A model generated the notes under the pieces. It ran no database searches. It had not been told where the DNA came from and saw nothing but the letters and a program-made list of their open reading frames with translations. The translations under genes were made by a program, and so were the position numbers. Shown here in pieces: positions 36,454-45,464 of a DNA stretch of 64,000 bases; within the stretch, counting starts at the first letter, position 1; each line of letters opens with the position of its first letter. Origin of the DNA: Acidiluteibacter sp963716125 (GTDB lineage: Bacteria > Bacteroidota > Bacteroidia > Flavobacteriales_E > Vicingaceae). The stretch spans positions 3,596,001-3,660,000 of the forward strand of contig OY970294.1 of NCBI GenBank assembly GCA_963716125.1. The letters are read 5' to 3'.

Positions 36454-37713
36454 ATGGAAAACAAAAAAGCATTATTCCAACTCTTGACCGCTAATGCAAT
36501 CTCACAGTTTGCCCAAGGGATTAGTATGTTAGCTATTCCATGGTATTTTGCTAAACAACTAGGAGAAGCTTCCTTTTTTGCAACATTTTACGCTGTTGCT
36601 ACATTTACAACTCTTTTTTGGGGATTATATGCAGGCACTTTAATAGATAAATTTCCAAGAAAAAATATTTTTATGGCGTTGTGTCTATTTAGTTTTTTAG
36701 TTCTGGGAATATCCTCTGCTATTGGTTTTTATCAGGGTGAAACTCCTATGGTGGTAGCGGCTTTAGTATTTTGTTTTACTATTTTCAACTATAATATCCA
36801 TTATCCTACTCTCTATGCCTTCGGACAAGAGATTACAGAAAAAGAGAATTATGCTAAAACCAATTCTCTTTTAGAAATTATGGGACAATCCACCAATGTG
36901 CTTTCTGGAGCCATGGCAATAGTGCTAATTGAAGGATTTTCACAAACAATTTTTGGTTGGAACATATACATCGAAGCTTGGAGTATTCAAGAAATATTTC
37001 TGTTGGATGCTAGCACTTATATAGTTGCTTTTATATTCATCAAATCAATTAAATACACCCCAAAGGTTAAGGAAATAAAAGCTAGTAAAGAAAGTGCATG
37101 GTTGAGGTTGAAAGAGGGGTTCCATTTTTTGAAAAAAAATCCATTATTGTTTTATTTTGGAAATGCATCATACACGGTTTTCATATTCGTTTTAGTTTCT
37201 ACACATTTGTTGTGGCCTATGTATATAGACCAACATTTAAATGTAAGTGGAGGAATTTATGCTGCTACGAAGGTTATTTATGCTTTAGGAGCAGTACTTT
37301 CAGGATTTTTCATAACCAAATTGCTATTGAAAACAAATACCATTAAAAGTATAATTATATTGATGGTAACCGCTGCAATTGCATTTTTCATCCTTACCAT
37401 TACTCAAAATTTTTACTATTTACTTTTCCTCAGCATATTCTTTGGAATCAGTAATGCCGGCGTTCGAATAATGAGAGTAACTTACCTATTTAACCACATT
37501 CCCAACCATATAATTGGACGAACCAATAGTGTTTTTCAGAGTATCAATATTTTTTTAAGATCTGTTTTTATTGGTTTGTTCTCTTTCGCTTTTTTTGCTG
37601 AAGGTTCACAAATTGTTTGGGCATTTGTTATTGCAGTTGTCGCAATCCTTCTATCAATAATACCGTTACTTCTCCATTACAAATCCTTAAATAAATTAAA
37701 AACAAATATTTAA
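36454..37713 (+). CDS. Major facilitator superfamily transporter
   Basis: A 419-residue protein with about 12 transmembrane helices, typical of MFS exporters. The start at 36454 (MENKKALFQLL) is preferred over the frame's first ATG at 36418, which lies inside the -7 element. The loop after helix two (GTLIDKFPRKNIFMAL) fits the MFS motif A pattern GxxxDKxxRK. A large cytoplasmic loop lies between helices six and seven (KSIKYTPKVKEIKASKESAWLRLKEGFHFL), as in the drug-exporter-like MFS_3/EnrY-type families. Substrate unknown. Confidence 0.85.
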   Translation: MENKKALFQLLTANAISQFAQGISMLAIPWYFAKQLGEASFFATFYAVATFTTLFWGLYAGTLIDKFPRKNIFMALCLFSFLVLGISSAIGFYQGETPMVVAALVFCFTIFNYNIHYPTLYAFGQEITEKENYAKTNSLLEIMGQSTNVLSGAMAIVLIEGFSQTIFGWNIYIEAWSIQEIFLLDASTYIVAFIFIKSIKYTPKVKEIKASKESAWLRLKEGFHFLKKNPLLFYFGNASYTVFIFVLVSTHLLWPMYIDQHLNVSGGIYAATKVIYALGAVLSGFFITKLLLKTNTIKSIIILMVTAAIAFFILTITQNFYYLLFLSIFFGISNAGVRIMRVTYLFNHIPNHIIGRTNSVFQSINIFLRSVFIGLFSFAFFAEGSQIVWAFVIAVVAILLSIIPLLLHYKSLNKLKTNI

Positions 37714-37737
37714 AGAAGAAATAGTATTTTTAAGCCA

Positions 37738-38121
37738 ATGAAAAAGAAGGAGCAAGAGATATTACTCAAAAAGGCTAAAAGTTTTTTAGAGAAAAAATAG
37801 TAGAATCTCATATTAATTCCGCTTGTAAAAGAGCTGGAAAACTTTCTAATTACAACGTAAATCCTTTTTTATATAAGTATTTAGCAAACTTTCTCAAAGG
37901 AAACGATAATCCAAGAAGTATAGCTGAAGCACTAGTTTTACCAAGTGTTTTAGGTTCTTCAATAAACACTTCTTTTGGAATGAGAATACAAGAACGAATT
38001 ATTTGATGGTTTTGGACCAACTACACCAGGTATCGATATTGAATTTATTGATGCAGTTGAAGGTAGAAAAAAATATTGTCAGTTAAAATCAGGTCCAAAT
38101 ACTATAAATCACTTTTCATAA
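37738..38121 (+). pseudogene. Remnant of a type II restriction endonuclease (PmeII-like)
   Basis: Reading through two single-base shifts gives MKKKEQEILLKKAKSFLEK, then VESHINSACKRAGKLSNYNVNPFLYKYLANF, GNDNPRSIAEALVLPSVLG, and finally GFGPTTPGIDIEFID followed by YCQLKSGPNTINH. The GIDIEF...CQLK pair is a PD-(D/E)xK-type nuclease core, and the whole resembles PmeII-family restriction enzymes. The frame stops at 38121 right after NTINH, so the C-terminal half is gone. Shifts are near 37797 and 38006. No methyltransferase is adjacent. A dispersed repeat begins 100 bp downstream. Confidence 0.65.
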
Positions 38122-38217
38122 TGCTTGTTTACAATTTATAGACACCTTAAAGTTAACAAATACTGCTTAATTAAAAAATTGCCGAAATTTATTAGGTTTA
38201 TTCTTCAAACTTCGTAA

Positions 38218-38570
38218 CCAATAGATAACAAGCCGATTTGAACTAACAAAAACTTGCAGGTTTTGTCTCCGATTAATCAACTTAGTTAATGCAATATTTT
38301 TCAGCCCGTCCGCCAAAGTGCAACGAAGGAGGATTGTCAATTGCTCTTAACTACCGCCTAAACCTGCAAGGTTTAACTTGCAAACATCTCAACTGATTGA
38401 TAACAAGAAGTAACTAAATAACAAAACCTTGCAAGTTTTTGCTTTGATAAAACATTTTAGTAAATATATTAATTTCAATTATCCAACTTTCCTGCAAATT
38501 CTAATTGTACATTTTCAAGCCGTCCGCCGAAGTGCAACGAAGGAGGATTGTCAATTGCTCTTAACAATTT
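38218..38570. repeat. Dispersed repeat, two degenerate copies
   Basis: A partial copy (38218-38345) is followed by a fuller one (38346-38570). The fuller copy has AAACCTGCAAGGTTT at 38360 and AAAACCTTGCAAGTTT at 38423, which can pair as a long-loop hairpin (one mismatch), then CTTTCCTGCAAATTCTAATT and a CCGCCGAAGTGCAACGAAGG block. Both copies end in GATTGTCAATTGCTCTTAAC. The same unit recurs at 41.9-42.2 kb and, inverted, at 63.8-64 kb. The right end provides the stop codon of the neighbouring T9SS gene. Confidence 0.8.
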
Positions 38571-40128
38571 TCTCCGTACTAATTAAATTCCCTCTTGTAT
38601 CTGTTATTCTTAAAAAATAAACTCCTGATTTAAGGCTAGACACATCAATTTGAGTATCTGAATAATTAGAATTTTGCTCTTGCACCAATCTACCCATTTG
38701 ATCTAATAAGGTAAAATGCAATTGCACTGGTCTGTAATACTGACGAACTGTAAAATAATCTTTTGTAGGATTAGGAAAAACCTTTATTTCTTCTGCTTTT
38801 TTAATAGGTTCATTGATACCAACAGGAGTTGATTTTCGAGGCCAATAAGCTATACTATCTATATAAGTTACTTTTGCAAAACTGTGTAGATTATTGTTGT
38901 TATCATATTCTGTGCACTGCCCAGTAACCCATAAGCCGCCCTTATCATCTTTTTCCATTCGCCTTACATAACAATAATCATCAAAAGGTAAATAATACGA
39001 CCAATGCAAATCTCCTTTTTCATTTAAACCATAAATAACTGCGTCAGTATTCCATGGCATAGGGTCAACTAAATAGAATCTTTCAGTTAAAGCGGTCACA
39101 TATAAATTGCTATCATATTTTAAAATTTGTTGAGTACCACCGGAACCATACTCTGCTGTATCATTTTTTCCATATATTTTTGATACTCCTCCTTGCTCAT
39201 TATAAGGGGCATCAATTTCCCGAATTCCAATAGCCAAGTCCCAATCACGTGCAGGATTTGGGTTCGTTTTGGGGTTAAAAATATAATATGGATTAAAAAC
39301 TCCACTCATTACCATAAAGGTAGAATCTGAAATAGGAGCCAAAGCTCCCATAAATGTCCCTACTGATGAACCTAAAGTTATATGGAAAGTCCCATTAATC
39401 TCCATTAATCTATTAGAACCAGGAATTATATTTAAATTCGAATCTATAGTTGTTATACCATTTCCATACAAATTAGATTGACTAACTGAATCTCTAAATA
39501 CGTCACTACTTAATCCAGTAAAAGTATTAGCTCTTTTATTCCAAATTAAATCAAGAAGAAGACACGGTGAACCCAAACATTCAGATTCTAATCGATTAAC
39601 GATATTTAAATTAGAATCTAATTCTAGCAATACCATTGTAGATTTATTAGCAATATCAATTTTGGAGAGAGAAAGAAAGTAGTTCTCATTAATTTTTTTC
39701 ACAAATAAGATTCCAATTTGTGAATAAGGAGTATCTATATAAACTTTATTAGAAAAATCATCGAGATTCCCCATATTATAATACAACCTATACTCTTGTT
39801 TGGAGGTGTCTGCTACGGTTCCAAATTTTAAAAAAGTATTCTGGTAAGGTATAATAAAATTCGTAAAATTGACTAAATTGGTATCAATAATAGTAGAATC
39901 TATCAAAGTTACATTTTTATTTGCAAACCTTTGAATTTCATACTGATTATAAAAAACATTTGATGTAAGATTTGATGTCTTCCCGTAAACAAACAATGTA
40001 TCTTTATTTAAGTAAGTATTTAAAATGGAATAATTTAATTTGTTAATTGAATTAATGGTTGTCCAAGATTGGGCAAATACTTGTAATGTAAAACCAAAAC
40101 CTAATAAAACAGTAATTAGATATTTCAT
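38551..40128 (-). CDS. T9SS-secreted protein with type A sorting domain
   Basis: A 525-residue protein with signal peptide (MKYLITVLLGFGFTLQVFAQ) and a C-terminal T9SS sorting domain: IKVFPNPTKDYFTV, LHFTLLDQMGRLVQEQ, SSLKSGVYFLRITDTRGNLISTEKIV. The middle has propeller-like repeats with many aspartates and aromatic residues (for example SKLIDGKW-like strands, WDLAIGIREID) and no catalytic motif. Secretion to the surface by T9SS is the expected fate. The last codons and the stop lie in the dispersed repeat. A terminator of the upstream lipoprotein gene lies just 5' of its start. Confidence 0.82.
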   Translation of the reverse strand: MKYLITVLLGFGFTLQVFAQSWTTINSINKLNYSILNTYLNKDTLFVYGKTSNLTSNVFYNQYEIQRFANKNVTLIDSTIIDTNLVNFTNFIIPYQNTFLKFGTVADTSKQEYRLYYNMGNLDDFSNKVYIDTPYSQIGILFVKKINENYFLSLSKIDIANKSTMVLLELDSNLNIVNRLESECLGSPCLLLDLIWNKRANTFTGLSSDVFRDSVSQSNLYGNGITTIDSNLNIIPGSNRLMEINGTFHITLGSSVGTFMGALAPISDSTFMVMSGVFNPYYIFNPKTNPNPARDWDLAIGIREIDAPYNEQGGVSKIYGKNDTAEYGSGGTQQILKYDSNLYVTALTERFYLVDPMPWNTDAVIYGLNEKGDLHWSYYLPFDDYCYVRRMEKDDKGGLWVTGQCTEYDNNNNLHSFAKVTYIDSIAYWPRKSTPVGINEPIKKAEEIKVFPNPTKDYFTVRQYYRPVQLHFTLLDQMGRLVQEQNSNYSDTQIDVSSLKSGVYFLRITDTRGNLISTEKIVKSN

Positions 40129-40147
40129 ATCATAAATTTATAGATAA

Positions 40148-40185
40148 AAACACCCAATTAATTATTCGTAATTAATTGGGTGTTT
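40148..40185 (-). terminator. Terminator of the 40.2-41.2 kb lipoprotein gene
   Basis: A perfect 17-bp stem, AAACACCCAATTAATTA / TAATTAATTGGGTGTTT, closed by TTCG on the plus strand (CGAA in the transcript). It follows the lipoprotein stop by 8 bp. Confidence 0.88.
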
Positions 40186-40193
40186 AAAATTAA

Positions 40194-41213
40194 TTAATAA
40201 TATTGTATAAGTTGAGCATATTGAATTACTAACACATGTTCGCCTTTATTACTACTTGTAATAGGGTCAGTATAATTTTCACCATACAAATAATAATTAA
40301 TTTGTCCTATTAATGGATTCGATGGAACAACATAGGTAGTCCAAGTGGGAGTTAAATCATTTGCTACAGCTTTTGCACCGGGCTCATAGATATTGTTCAA
40401 GTCAGATTTTGAAAGGCAATCGGCACCGCTATTTCCATTCCATATTCTACTATCATTTCTACCTTTTTCATATCTTGTTTTTATATCATACCACACTATA
40501 TCACATACACAAGTAAAACCAGGTGAGCCTAACTGACTATTGCAGTCACTATTCATCAACATTGATTCCATTCTTAGAGCTGCATCGCCAGCATACATAG
40601 CTGAACAATCTCCTCTTTTTTGATATGCTTTCCAATCATTATCAAAGCTACAAAATGGAACAAGAGGCTCATAATCATATTTCATATCTACCAAAACTGA
40701 AATTTTATCTGTAGGGCTAGATCCATAATTATCTAAACCTTCAAAATCAATAACAGATATAAAACTTGAACTTCCATGAGTAGCATAAAAAGTAGAATTC
40801 GTAAATGCATCTTCTACTTCATCTTTTATGGTATTAAAATAGTCTAAACTTTGTCCATCTAAGCTAAAAACACCTTCAGATTCCGTGTAATCTAAATCTA
40901 CTTCAATTTCTAATCTTTCACTGTAATAAGATTTTTTATCAAAGTTTCCAATGTCAGTATTTACAGCTGTTTCTAACAATTTTAGAGTAGTTTCCAAGTC
41001 AAATGTAGCACTCGGTTCATCTCCGTTTAATAAATCCTTTGTATGAGTTATAATATCTGATTCAGTTATTCCTCCAGCCTTATCATTATTCCCTGCTATA
41101 CTTTTTGAAGCAGTTGCATTTCCGTTAGGCGAAATTCCTGCATCTTTTTCACATGCAGTAAATATTGCCATTGTGGCTATTAAAAAGCCCACGATAATTT
41201 TATTCTTTTTCAT
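40194..41213 (-). CDS. Lipoprotein with cysteine-rich centre, unknown
   Basis: A 339-residue lipoprotein (lipobox IFTAC, cysteine at 21). After a linker rich in Ser/Ala/Gly there are two acidic helical-looking segments (SDIITHTKDLLNGDEPSATFDLETTLKLLETAVN), a beta region with acidic residues, and a Cys/Trp-rich stretch: CSFDNDWKAYQKRGDCSAMYAG, LMNSDCNSQLGSPGFTCVCDIVWYD. The paired cysteines suggest disulfides or metal sites. I recognise no family. A cluster of dyad sites lies in its upstream region, shared with the divergent XRE regulator. Confidence 0.6.
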   Translation of the reverse strand: MKKNKIIVGFLIATMAIFTACEKDAGISPNGNATASKSIAGNNDKAGGITESDIITHTKDLLNGDEPSATFDLETTLKLLETAVNTDIGNFDKKSYYSERLEIEVDLDYTESEGVFSLDGQSLDYFNTIKDEVEDAFTNSTFYATHGSSSFISVIDFEGLDNYGSSPTDKISVLVDMKYDYEPLVPFCSFDNDWKAYQKRGDCSAMYAGDAALRMESMLMNSDCNSQLGSPGFTCVCDIVWYDIKTRYEKGRNDSRIWNGNSGADCLSKSDLNNIYEPGAKAVANDLTPTWTTYVVPSNPLIGQINYYLYGENYTDPITSSNKGEHVLVIQYAQLIQYY

Positions 41214-41353
41214 CGTTTTATATTATTAAGGGCAGATTGCCCAAGTTAATTAAAATTTCTTATTTAGCGCTAAACGAGAAAATATTTTATGGAACAATGT
41301 TAAGAAAGCTAAAGGGATACGAAAAGGTATTAAATACAAAGCTTATGCATATT

Positions 41354-41432
41354 TTACAAAACATTTGTACAAAATACAATTGAATGGTACTTAATACCAT
41401 TTAATTGCACAAAATACAAATCAATTGTATTT
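41354..41432. promoter_or_regulatory. Cluster of three dyads between lipoprotein and XRE genes
   Basis: Dyad 1, ACAAA-ACA-TTTGT, starts near 41356. Dyad 2 at 41377-41407 is CAATTGAATGGTA-CTTAA-TACCATTTAATTG, 13-bp arms with one mismatch. Dyad 3 at 41412-41432 is AAATACAA-ATCAA-TTGTATTT. Repeated ACAAAATACAA words link them. The region lies between divergent genes and looks like an operator array, plausibly bound by the adjacent XRE protein. Confidence 0.5.
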
Positions 41433-41568
41433 ATTCTTTTTTAAAATGCGCCTCTAAAAGTCAGAGTATACAAGTAAATGATAAATTTTATTTAAAAAAA
41501 TAGCCCCCCCTATAACAACCTAATATAAAATACGTTATATTTATTGTAATAAATTAAAATTCTAAGCT

Positions 41569-41865
41569 ATGCTTCAAATTTCCCAAAATATCAAATTCTT
41601 TAGATTGTTACGCAATTTAAAACAATCGTACATCTTTGAAAAACTTCAATTAAATCCTAGAACATATAGTAAGATTGAATTGGGAACAAAATCTCCAACT
41701 GTAGATGAAATGGCCATATTGGCAGAAATTTTTAATATCACTGCTCTCCATCTAAAATATTTCGACCCAAATTTGACCATAAAACTAAGTGAGCAAGCTG
41801 TTAACTTAAAAAGAAACCATAATTATGAAGATGAGCAAATATTGGAAATGTTGAATCCGGAATAA
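41569..41865 (+). CDS. XRE-family helix-turn-helix regulator
   Basis: A 98-residue protein. Residues 5-62 form a Cro/C1-type HTH: NIKFFRLLRNLKQSYIFEKLQLNPRTYSKIELGTKSPTVDEMAILAEIFNIT. The C-terminal 35 residues are charged and helical, with no effector domain visible. It is divergent from the 40.2-41.2 kb lipoprotein across a 355-bp region with a dyad cluster, so autoregulation or control of that lipoprotein is inferred. The stop is directly followed by the dispersed repeat. Confidence 0.8.
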   Translation: MLQISQNIKFFRLLRNLKQSYIFEKLQLNPRTYSKIELGTKSPTVDEMAILAEIFNITALHLKYFDPNLTIKLSEQAVNLKRNHNYEDEQILEMLNPE

Positions 41866-41867
41866 AT

Positions 41868-42250
41868 AATTGCTCTTAACTACCGCCGAAACCTGCAAGG
41901 TTTTACCTACAAACTTCAGAACTGATAGATAACAAGCCGACATGAACTAACAAAACCTTGCAGGTTTTTGCTTCGATAAAACACTGTAATTTCAATTATC
42001 CAACCGTCCTGCAAATTCTAATTGTACATTTTCAATACGCCCGCCGAAGTGCAACGAAGGAGGATTTTCAATTGCTCTTAACTACCTCCGAAACCTGCAA
42101 GGTTTTACCTACAAACTTCAGAACCGATAGATAACAAGCCGATATGAACTAACAAAACCTTGCAGGTTTTTGCTTTGATAAAACATTTTAGTAAAAACTG
42201 TAATTTCAATTATCCAACCGTCCTGCGAATTTGACGAAGGCAAATTCTAT
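41868..42250. repeat. Dispersed repeat, two tandem copies
   Basis: Two copies of a unit of about 200 bp. Each has AAACCTGCAAGGTTTT (41889 and 42091) that pairs perfectly over 16 bp with AAAACCTTGCAGGTTT (41952 and 42154) across a 47-nt loop. They are joined by the CCGCCGAAGTGCAACGAAGG block. Copies also lie at 38.2-38.6 kb and, inverted, at 63.8-64 kb. No open frame is seen. The region may terminate the convergent genes on either side. Confidence 0.85.
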
Positions 42251-42286
42251 GTCATTCATTAATAATTAACAATTTACAATTTACAA

Positions 42287-43234
42287 TTAAAAATTATAAA
42301 AGTTTTCAATTTTCTCCGCCAAAAAGCTAGATAATTTTTCATAAGACTCTATTGTCCATCCAGCTACATGAGGAGATAAAATTACATTTTCAAAAACAAT
42401 TAAATCTTGAAAAACTACTGGTAAATCTTCCTTGCTGAGGTTCTCAAAGGAAAGACTTTCAAATTCTAATACATCCAAACAAGCGCCTAAAACTTTTTTA
42501 GATTTTAATCCATTTACCAATGCTGAGGTGTCTAAACATTTGCCTCTTGCGGTATTGATTATATAAAATGGCTTCTTGCAACCATCTATAAATGAATTGT
42601 TAAAATAATAATGTGTTTCATCAGTATAAGGTAGATGTAGACTCACTACATCTGATTTTTCTTGAAGTTCTGTTAATGAAACTTCTTTAACAAATTCATT
42701 TCCAAAGCCATTTTTGTATTTGTCGTGGGCTAATATTTCTACTCCAAAACCTTTCAATCGTTCAGCAAAAGCTTGTCCCATAAATCCATATCCGATTATA
42801 CCAACAGTTTTACCTTTAAGCTCTATACCTCTGTTTTGTTCCCGTTGCCACAATCCATTTCTTACTTCTTGATTGCCTCTTGCAATATGATTGAATAAAC
42901 TTAGCAACATGCCTAATGCATGTTCAGCCACAGCATCTCTGTTTCCTTCCGGAGAATTAAAACATTGAATATTTAGCTTTTTTGCAGTTTCTAAATCAAT
43001 ATTTTCCATGCCTGCCCCTGAGCGAGCAATCCATTTTAAGTTGGATGCTTTTTGAAGCAATTCTGCATCAAATTTGAATTTGCTTCTGATAACCGCACCT
43101 TCATATTGATCAATAATGGTTTCAATTTCCACAGGTGTTAAATCTACTTTCCAATCACATTGAAGACCTATTTTTTCTAGTCGTTCTTTTAAAATAGGAT
43201 GAACAGAATCAATGAAAATAACTTTCTCTTTCAT
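42287..43234 (-). CDS. 2-hydroxyacid dehydrogenase, SerA-like
   Basis: A 315-residue D-isomer-specific dehydrogenase, probably phosphoglycerate dehydrogenase-like (first step of serine synthesis) but lacking the ACT domain of many SerA. The NAD fold is GKTVGIIGYGFMGQAFAERL near 145. The catalytic triad is recognisable: Arg in NTARGKCLD, Glu in LDVLEFE, and His in ILSPHVAGWT. It lies at the end of the minus-strand series, 2 bp after mgtE. The last 15 codons and the following 3' sequence are duplicated, inverted, at 63779-64000. Confidence 0.85.
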   Translation of the reverse strand: MKEKVIFIDSVHPILKERLEKIGLQCDWKVDLTPVEIETIIDQYEGAVIRSKFKFDAELLQKASNLKWIARSGAGMENIDLETAKKLNIQCFNSPEGNRDAVAEHALGMLLSLFNHIARGNQEVRNGLWQREQNRGIELKGKTVGIIGYGFMGQAFAERLKGFGVEILAHDKYKNGFGNEFVKEVSLTELQEKSDVVSLHLPYTDETHYYFNNSFIDGCKKPFYIINTARGKCLDTSALVNGLKSKKVLGACLDVLEFESLSFENLSKEDLPVVFQDLIVFENVILSPHVAGWTIESYEKLSSFLAEKIENFYNF

Positions 43235-43236
43235 TG

Positions 43237-44595
43237 CTAAAAGACGTTATATAACAATCTGCCGACACCAAAATAAATAAATAGTCCGATAATATCATTC
43301 ATAGTAGTAATAAATGGACCAGTAGCTAAAGCAGGATCTATCTTGTATTTATCTAGTACTAAAGGTACAGCAGTTCCTAATAAAGTAGCGAAAACTACTG
43401 CCGTAATCAATGATATGCTTACAGTTAAACTCAATGCCCACGAATCAGAGAAAATTAAATTGTAGCTAAATATCAATGATGAACAAAGTACACCATTGAG
43501 TAAACCAACAGAAAACTCCTTAAAAAGTCTTGAAAAAATAGAATCAAATCCCATCGTTTTATTGGCTAATCCTTGCACTACAATTGCAGAAGATTGAACT
43601 CCTGCATTTCCACCCATTGCCGCAATTAATGGTATAAACATGGCCATTTCAGGGTGAATTTGGATTTGACCTTCATAATTCTCAATCACAATAGAGCCTA
43701 AAATTCCACCAAATAAACCTATTACCAACCATGGAATTCTAGCTTTAGATAAAGACCACACATCATCAGATGATTCCACTTTTTGAGAAAGTCCCGATGC
43801 CATTTGGTAATCCTTATCTGCCTCTTCACGGATAACATCTACCACATCATCAATAGTAATTCTACCAATTAAACGGTTTAATTCATCAATCACAGGAAGT
43901 ACCACTAAATCATACTTTTCCATGATGCTGGCTACTTCTTCCGATTTTTCATAAGCTTTTACAGCAGTAACATCTTTGAAATAAACGTCTTCTACTTTTG
44001 CATTGGTTGGCGCAAGCAATAATTTTTTTAAGGATAAAGTGCCTATTAATTTTGATTGATTGTCAACTACATAAATGGAATAAACATTCTCAATATCTTC
44101 TGCTTGCTTGCGCATTTCTTTCACGCATTTGAGCATGCTCCAATTCACATTGACTTTTATCAGCTCTTTTGCCATTAAACCACCCGCAGAATCTTCAGGA
44201 TAACTTAATAAATCAACAATATCACTTGCTTGCTCTTCATTTTGAATATGAGAGATAACTTCTTCCTTTATCTCATCAGATAATTCTGCCATAATATCGG
44301 CAGCATCATCAGAATCCATATTTTCTATAAAAGTTTCTGCAATTTCTTTAGATCCAATAGACTGTAAGAACTTTTCTCTTACGTCTTCTTCTAATTCAAT
44401 AAGAACATCGGCAGCTTTTTCTTTATCAATAAATTTGTAAAGAAGTATGGAGTGTTCCGTATTTAATTCGTCTATAATTTCAGCAATATCAGCAGGGTGA
44501 AGCTCATTGATTTCTATCAAAATCTGAGATTCAGTTCCTTGATCAAGATTATCTCTTAATTCAGCTAAATATTCTTTTGTTAATTCAAACTGCAT
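43237..44595 (-). CDS. mgtE: Magnesium transporter MgtE
   Basis: Mg2+-gated inner-membrane channel. The 452 residues consist of the MgtE N domain (ESQILIEINELHPADIAEIIDELNTE and later alpha-helical repeats), a CBS pair (VEDVYFKDVTAVKAYEKSEEVASIMEKY), and five C-terminal transmembrane helices with the pore sequences MGGNAGVQSSAIVVQGLA and TGPFITTMNDIIGLFIYFGVG. The gene is followed by the serA-like gene after 2 bp. Confidence 0.94.
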   Translation of the reverse strand: MQFELTKEYLAELRDNLDQGTESQILIEINELHPADIAEIIDELNTEHSILLYKFIDKEKAADVLIELEEDVREKFLQSIGSKEIAETFIENMDSDDAADIMAELSDEIKEEVISHIQNEEQASDIVDLLSYPEDSAGGLMAKELIKVNVNWSMLKCVKEMRKQAEDIENVYSIYVVDNQSKLIGTLSLKKLLLAPTNAKVEDVYFKDVTAVKAYEKSEEVASIMEKYDLVVLPVIDELNRLIGRITIDDVVDVIREEADKDYQMASGLSQKVESSDDVWSLSKARIPWLVIGLFGGILGSIVIENYEGQIQIHPEMAMFIPLIAAMGGNAGVQSSAIVVQGLANKTMGFDSIFSRLFKEFSVGLLNGVLCSSLIFSYNLIFSDSWALSLTVSISLITAVVFATLLGTAVPLVLDKYKIDPALATGPFITTMNDIIGLFIYFGVGRLLYNVF

Positions 44596-44682
44596 GAGCG
44601 CTTCAATTTGCTGTTGACGAATTTACAATTTTAGCTTCGAAATTGTAAAAATAAATGAGATTTTAATGCTAATAGTGCAAAA

Positions 44683-45462
44683 TTAATCTAATAACTTCAC
44701 TAATTCTATAAATTGAGCAACTGATAACTGCTCTGGTCGTTCATTAAAAATAGGATTTGATTTGATTTCTTCTCTATCTGCAATTAACTGTTTGAGAGAG
44801 TTCCTCATCGTTTTTCTTCTTTGATTAAATGCCATTTTTATAACTGCTTTAAAGCGTTTTTCATCTACTTCTAGTGATTCTACATCATTACGTTGCAATC
44901 GGATGACAGCAGATTTAACTTTTGGTGGAGGATCAAAAACATCTTCATCGACAGTAAATAGATATTCGATGGTAAAAAAAGCTTGCAATAAAACACTCAA
45001 AATACCATAGGTTTTAAAACCAGGAGGTGCAGCTATTCGTTCAGCCACTTCTTTTTGAAACATGCCAACCACTTCTACTACTTGTGAACGATTATCGTAT
45101 GCTTTAAATAGTATTTGTGATGAAATATTGTAAGGGAAATTGCCTACAATCGAGAACTTCTCATCTCCAAAAATTTCATGCAAATTGTATTTTAAAAAAT
45201 CTCCTTCAATGATTCTGTTGTCCTCTAATGCTTCAAAATTTTCTAATAAAAAATCAATAGATTCTCTATCAATATCAATGATATAGGTTTCAAAATCTTT
45301 TCTTTTGAGTAAATATTTAGTCAGCACACCCATTCCTGGACCCACTTCTATCACTTTACTGTATTTTTCAGTTTGTTGTAAAGCATCTACAGTATTGGCT
45401 GCAATACTTTCGTCCTTTAAAAAATGTTGTCCTAAATGTTTTTTCGCTCTTACTAATTTCAA
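44683..45462 (-). CDS. rsmA: 16S rRNA (adenine1518/1519-N6) dimethyltransferase
   Basis: KsgA dimethylates two adjacent adenines in helix 45 of 16S rRNA during 30S maturation. The 259 residues have HLGQHFLKDESIAANTVDAL at the N terminus, the SAM site VIEVGPGMGVLTKYLL, the NFPYNISSQILF catalytic motif (normally NLPYN), and QRRKTMRNSLKQL near the C terminus. The start is 2 bp downstream of the DUF4286 stop. Confidence 0.95.
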   Translation of the reverse strand: MKLVRAKKHLGQHFLKDESIAANTVDALQQTEKYSKVIEVGPGMGVLTKYLLKRKDFETYIIDIDRESIDFLLENFEALEDNRIIEGDFLKYNLHEIFGDEKFSIVGNFPYNISSQILFKAYDNRSQVVEVVGMFQKEVAERIAAPPGFKTYGILSVLLQAFFTIEYLFTVDEDVFDPPPKVKSAVIRLQRNDVESLEVDEKRFKAVIKMAFNQRRKTMRNSLKQLIADREEIKSNPIFNERPEQLSVAQFIELVKLLD

Positions 45463-45464
45463 AA

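Noticed and set aside
41868..42250. CRISPR array
   Set aside because: Only two copies of a unit of about 200 bp with conserved, not variable, interior; no cas genes.
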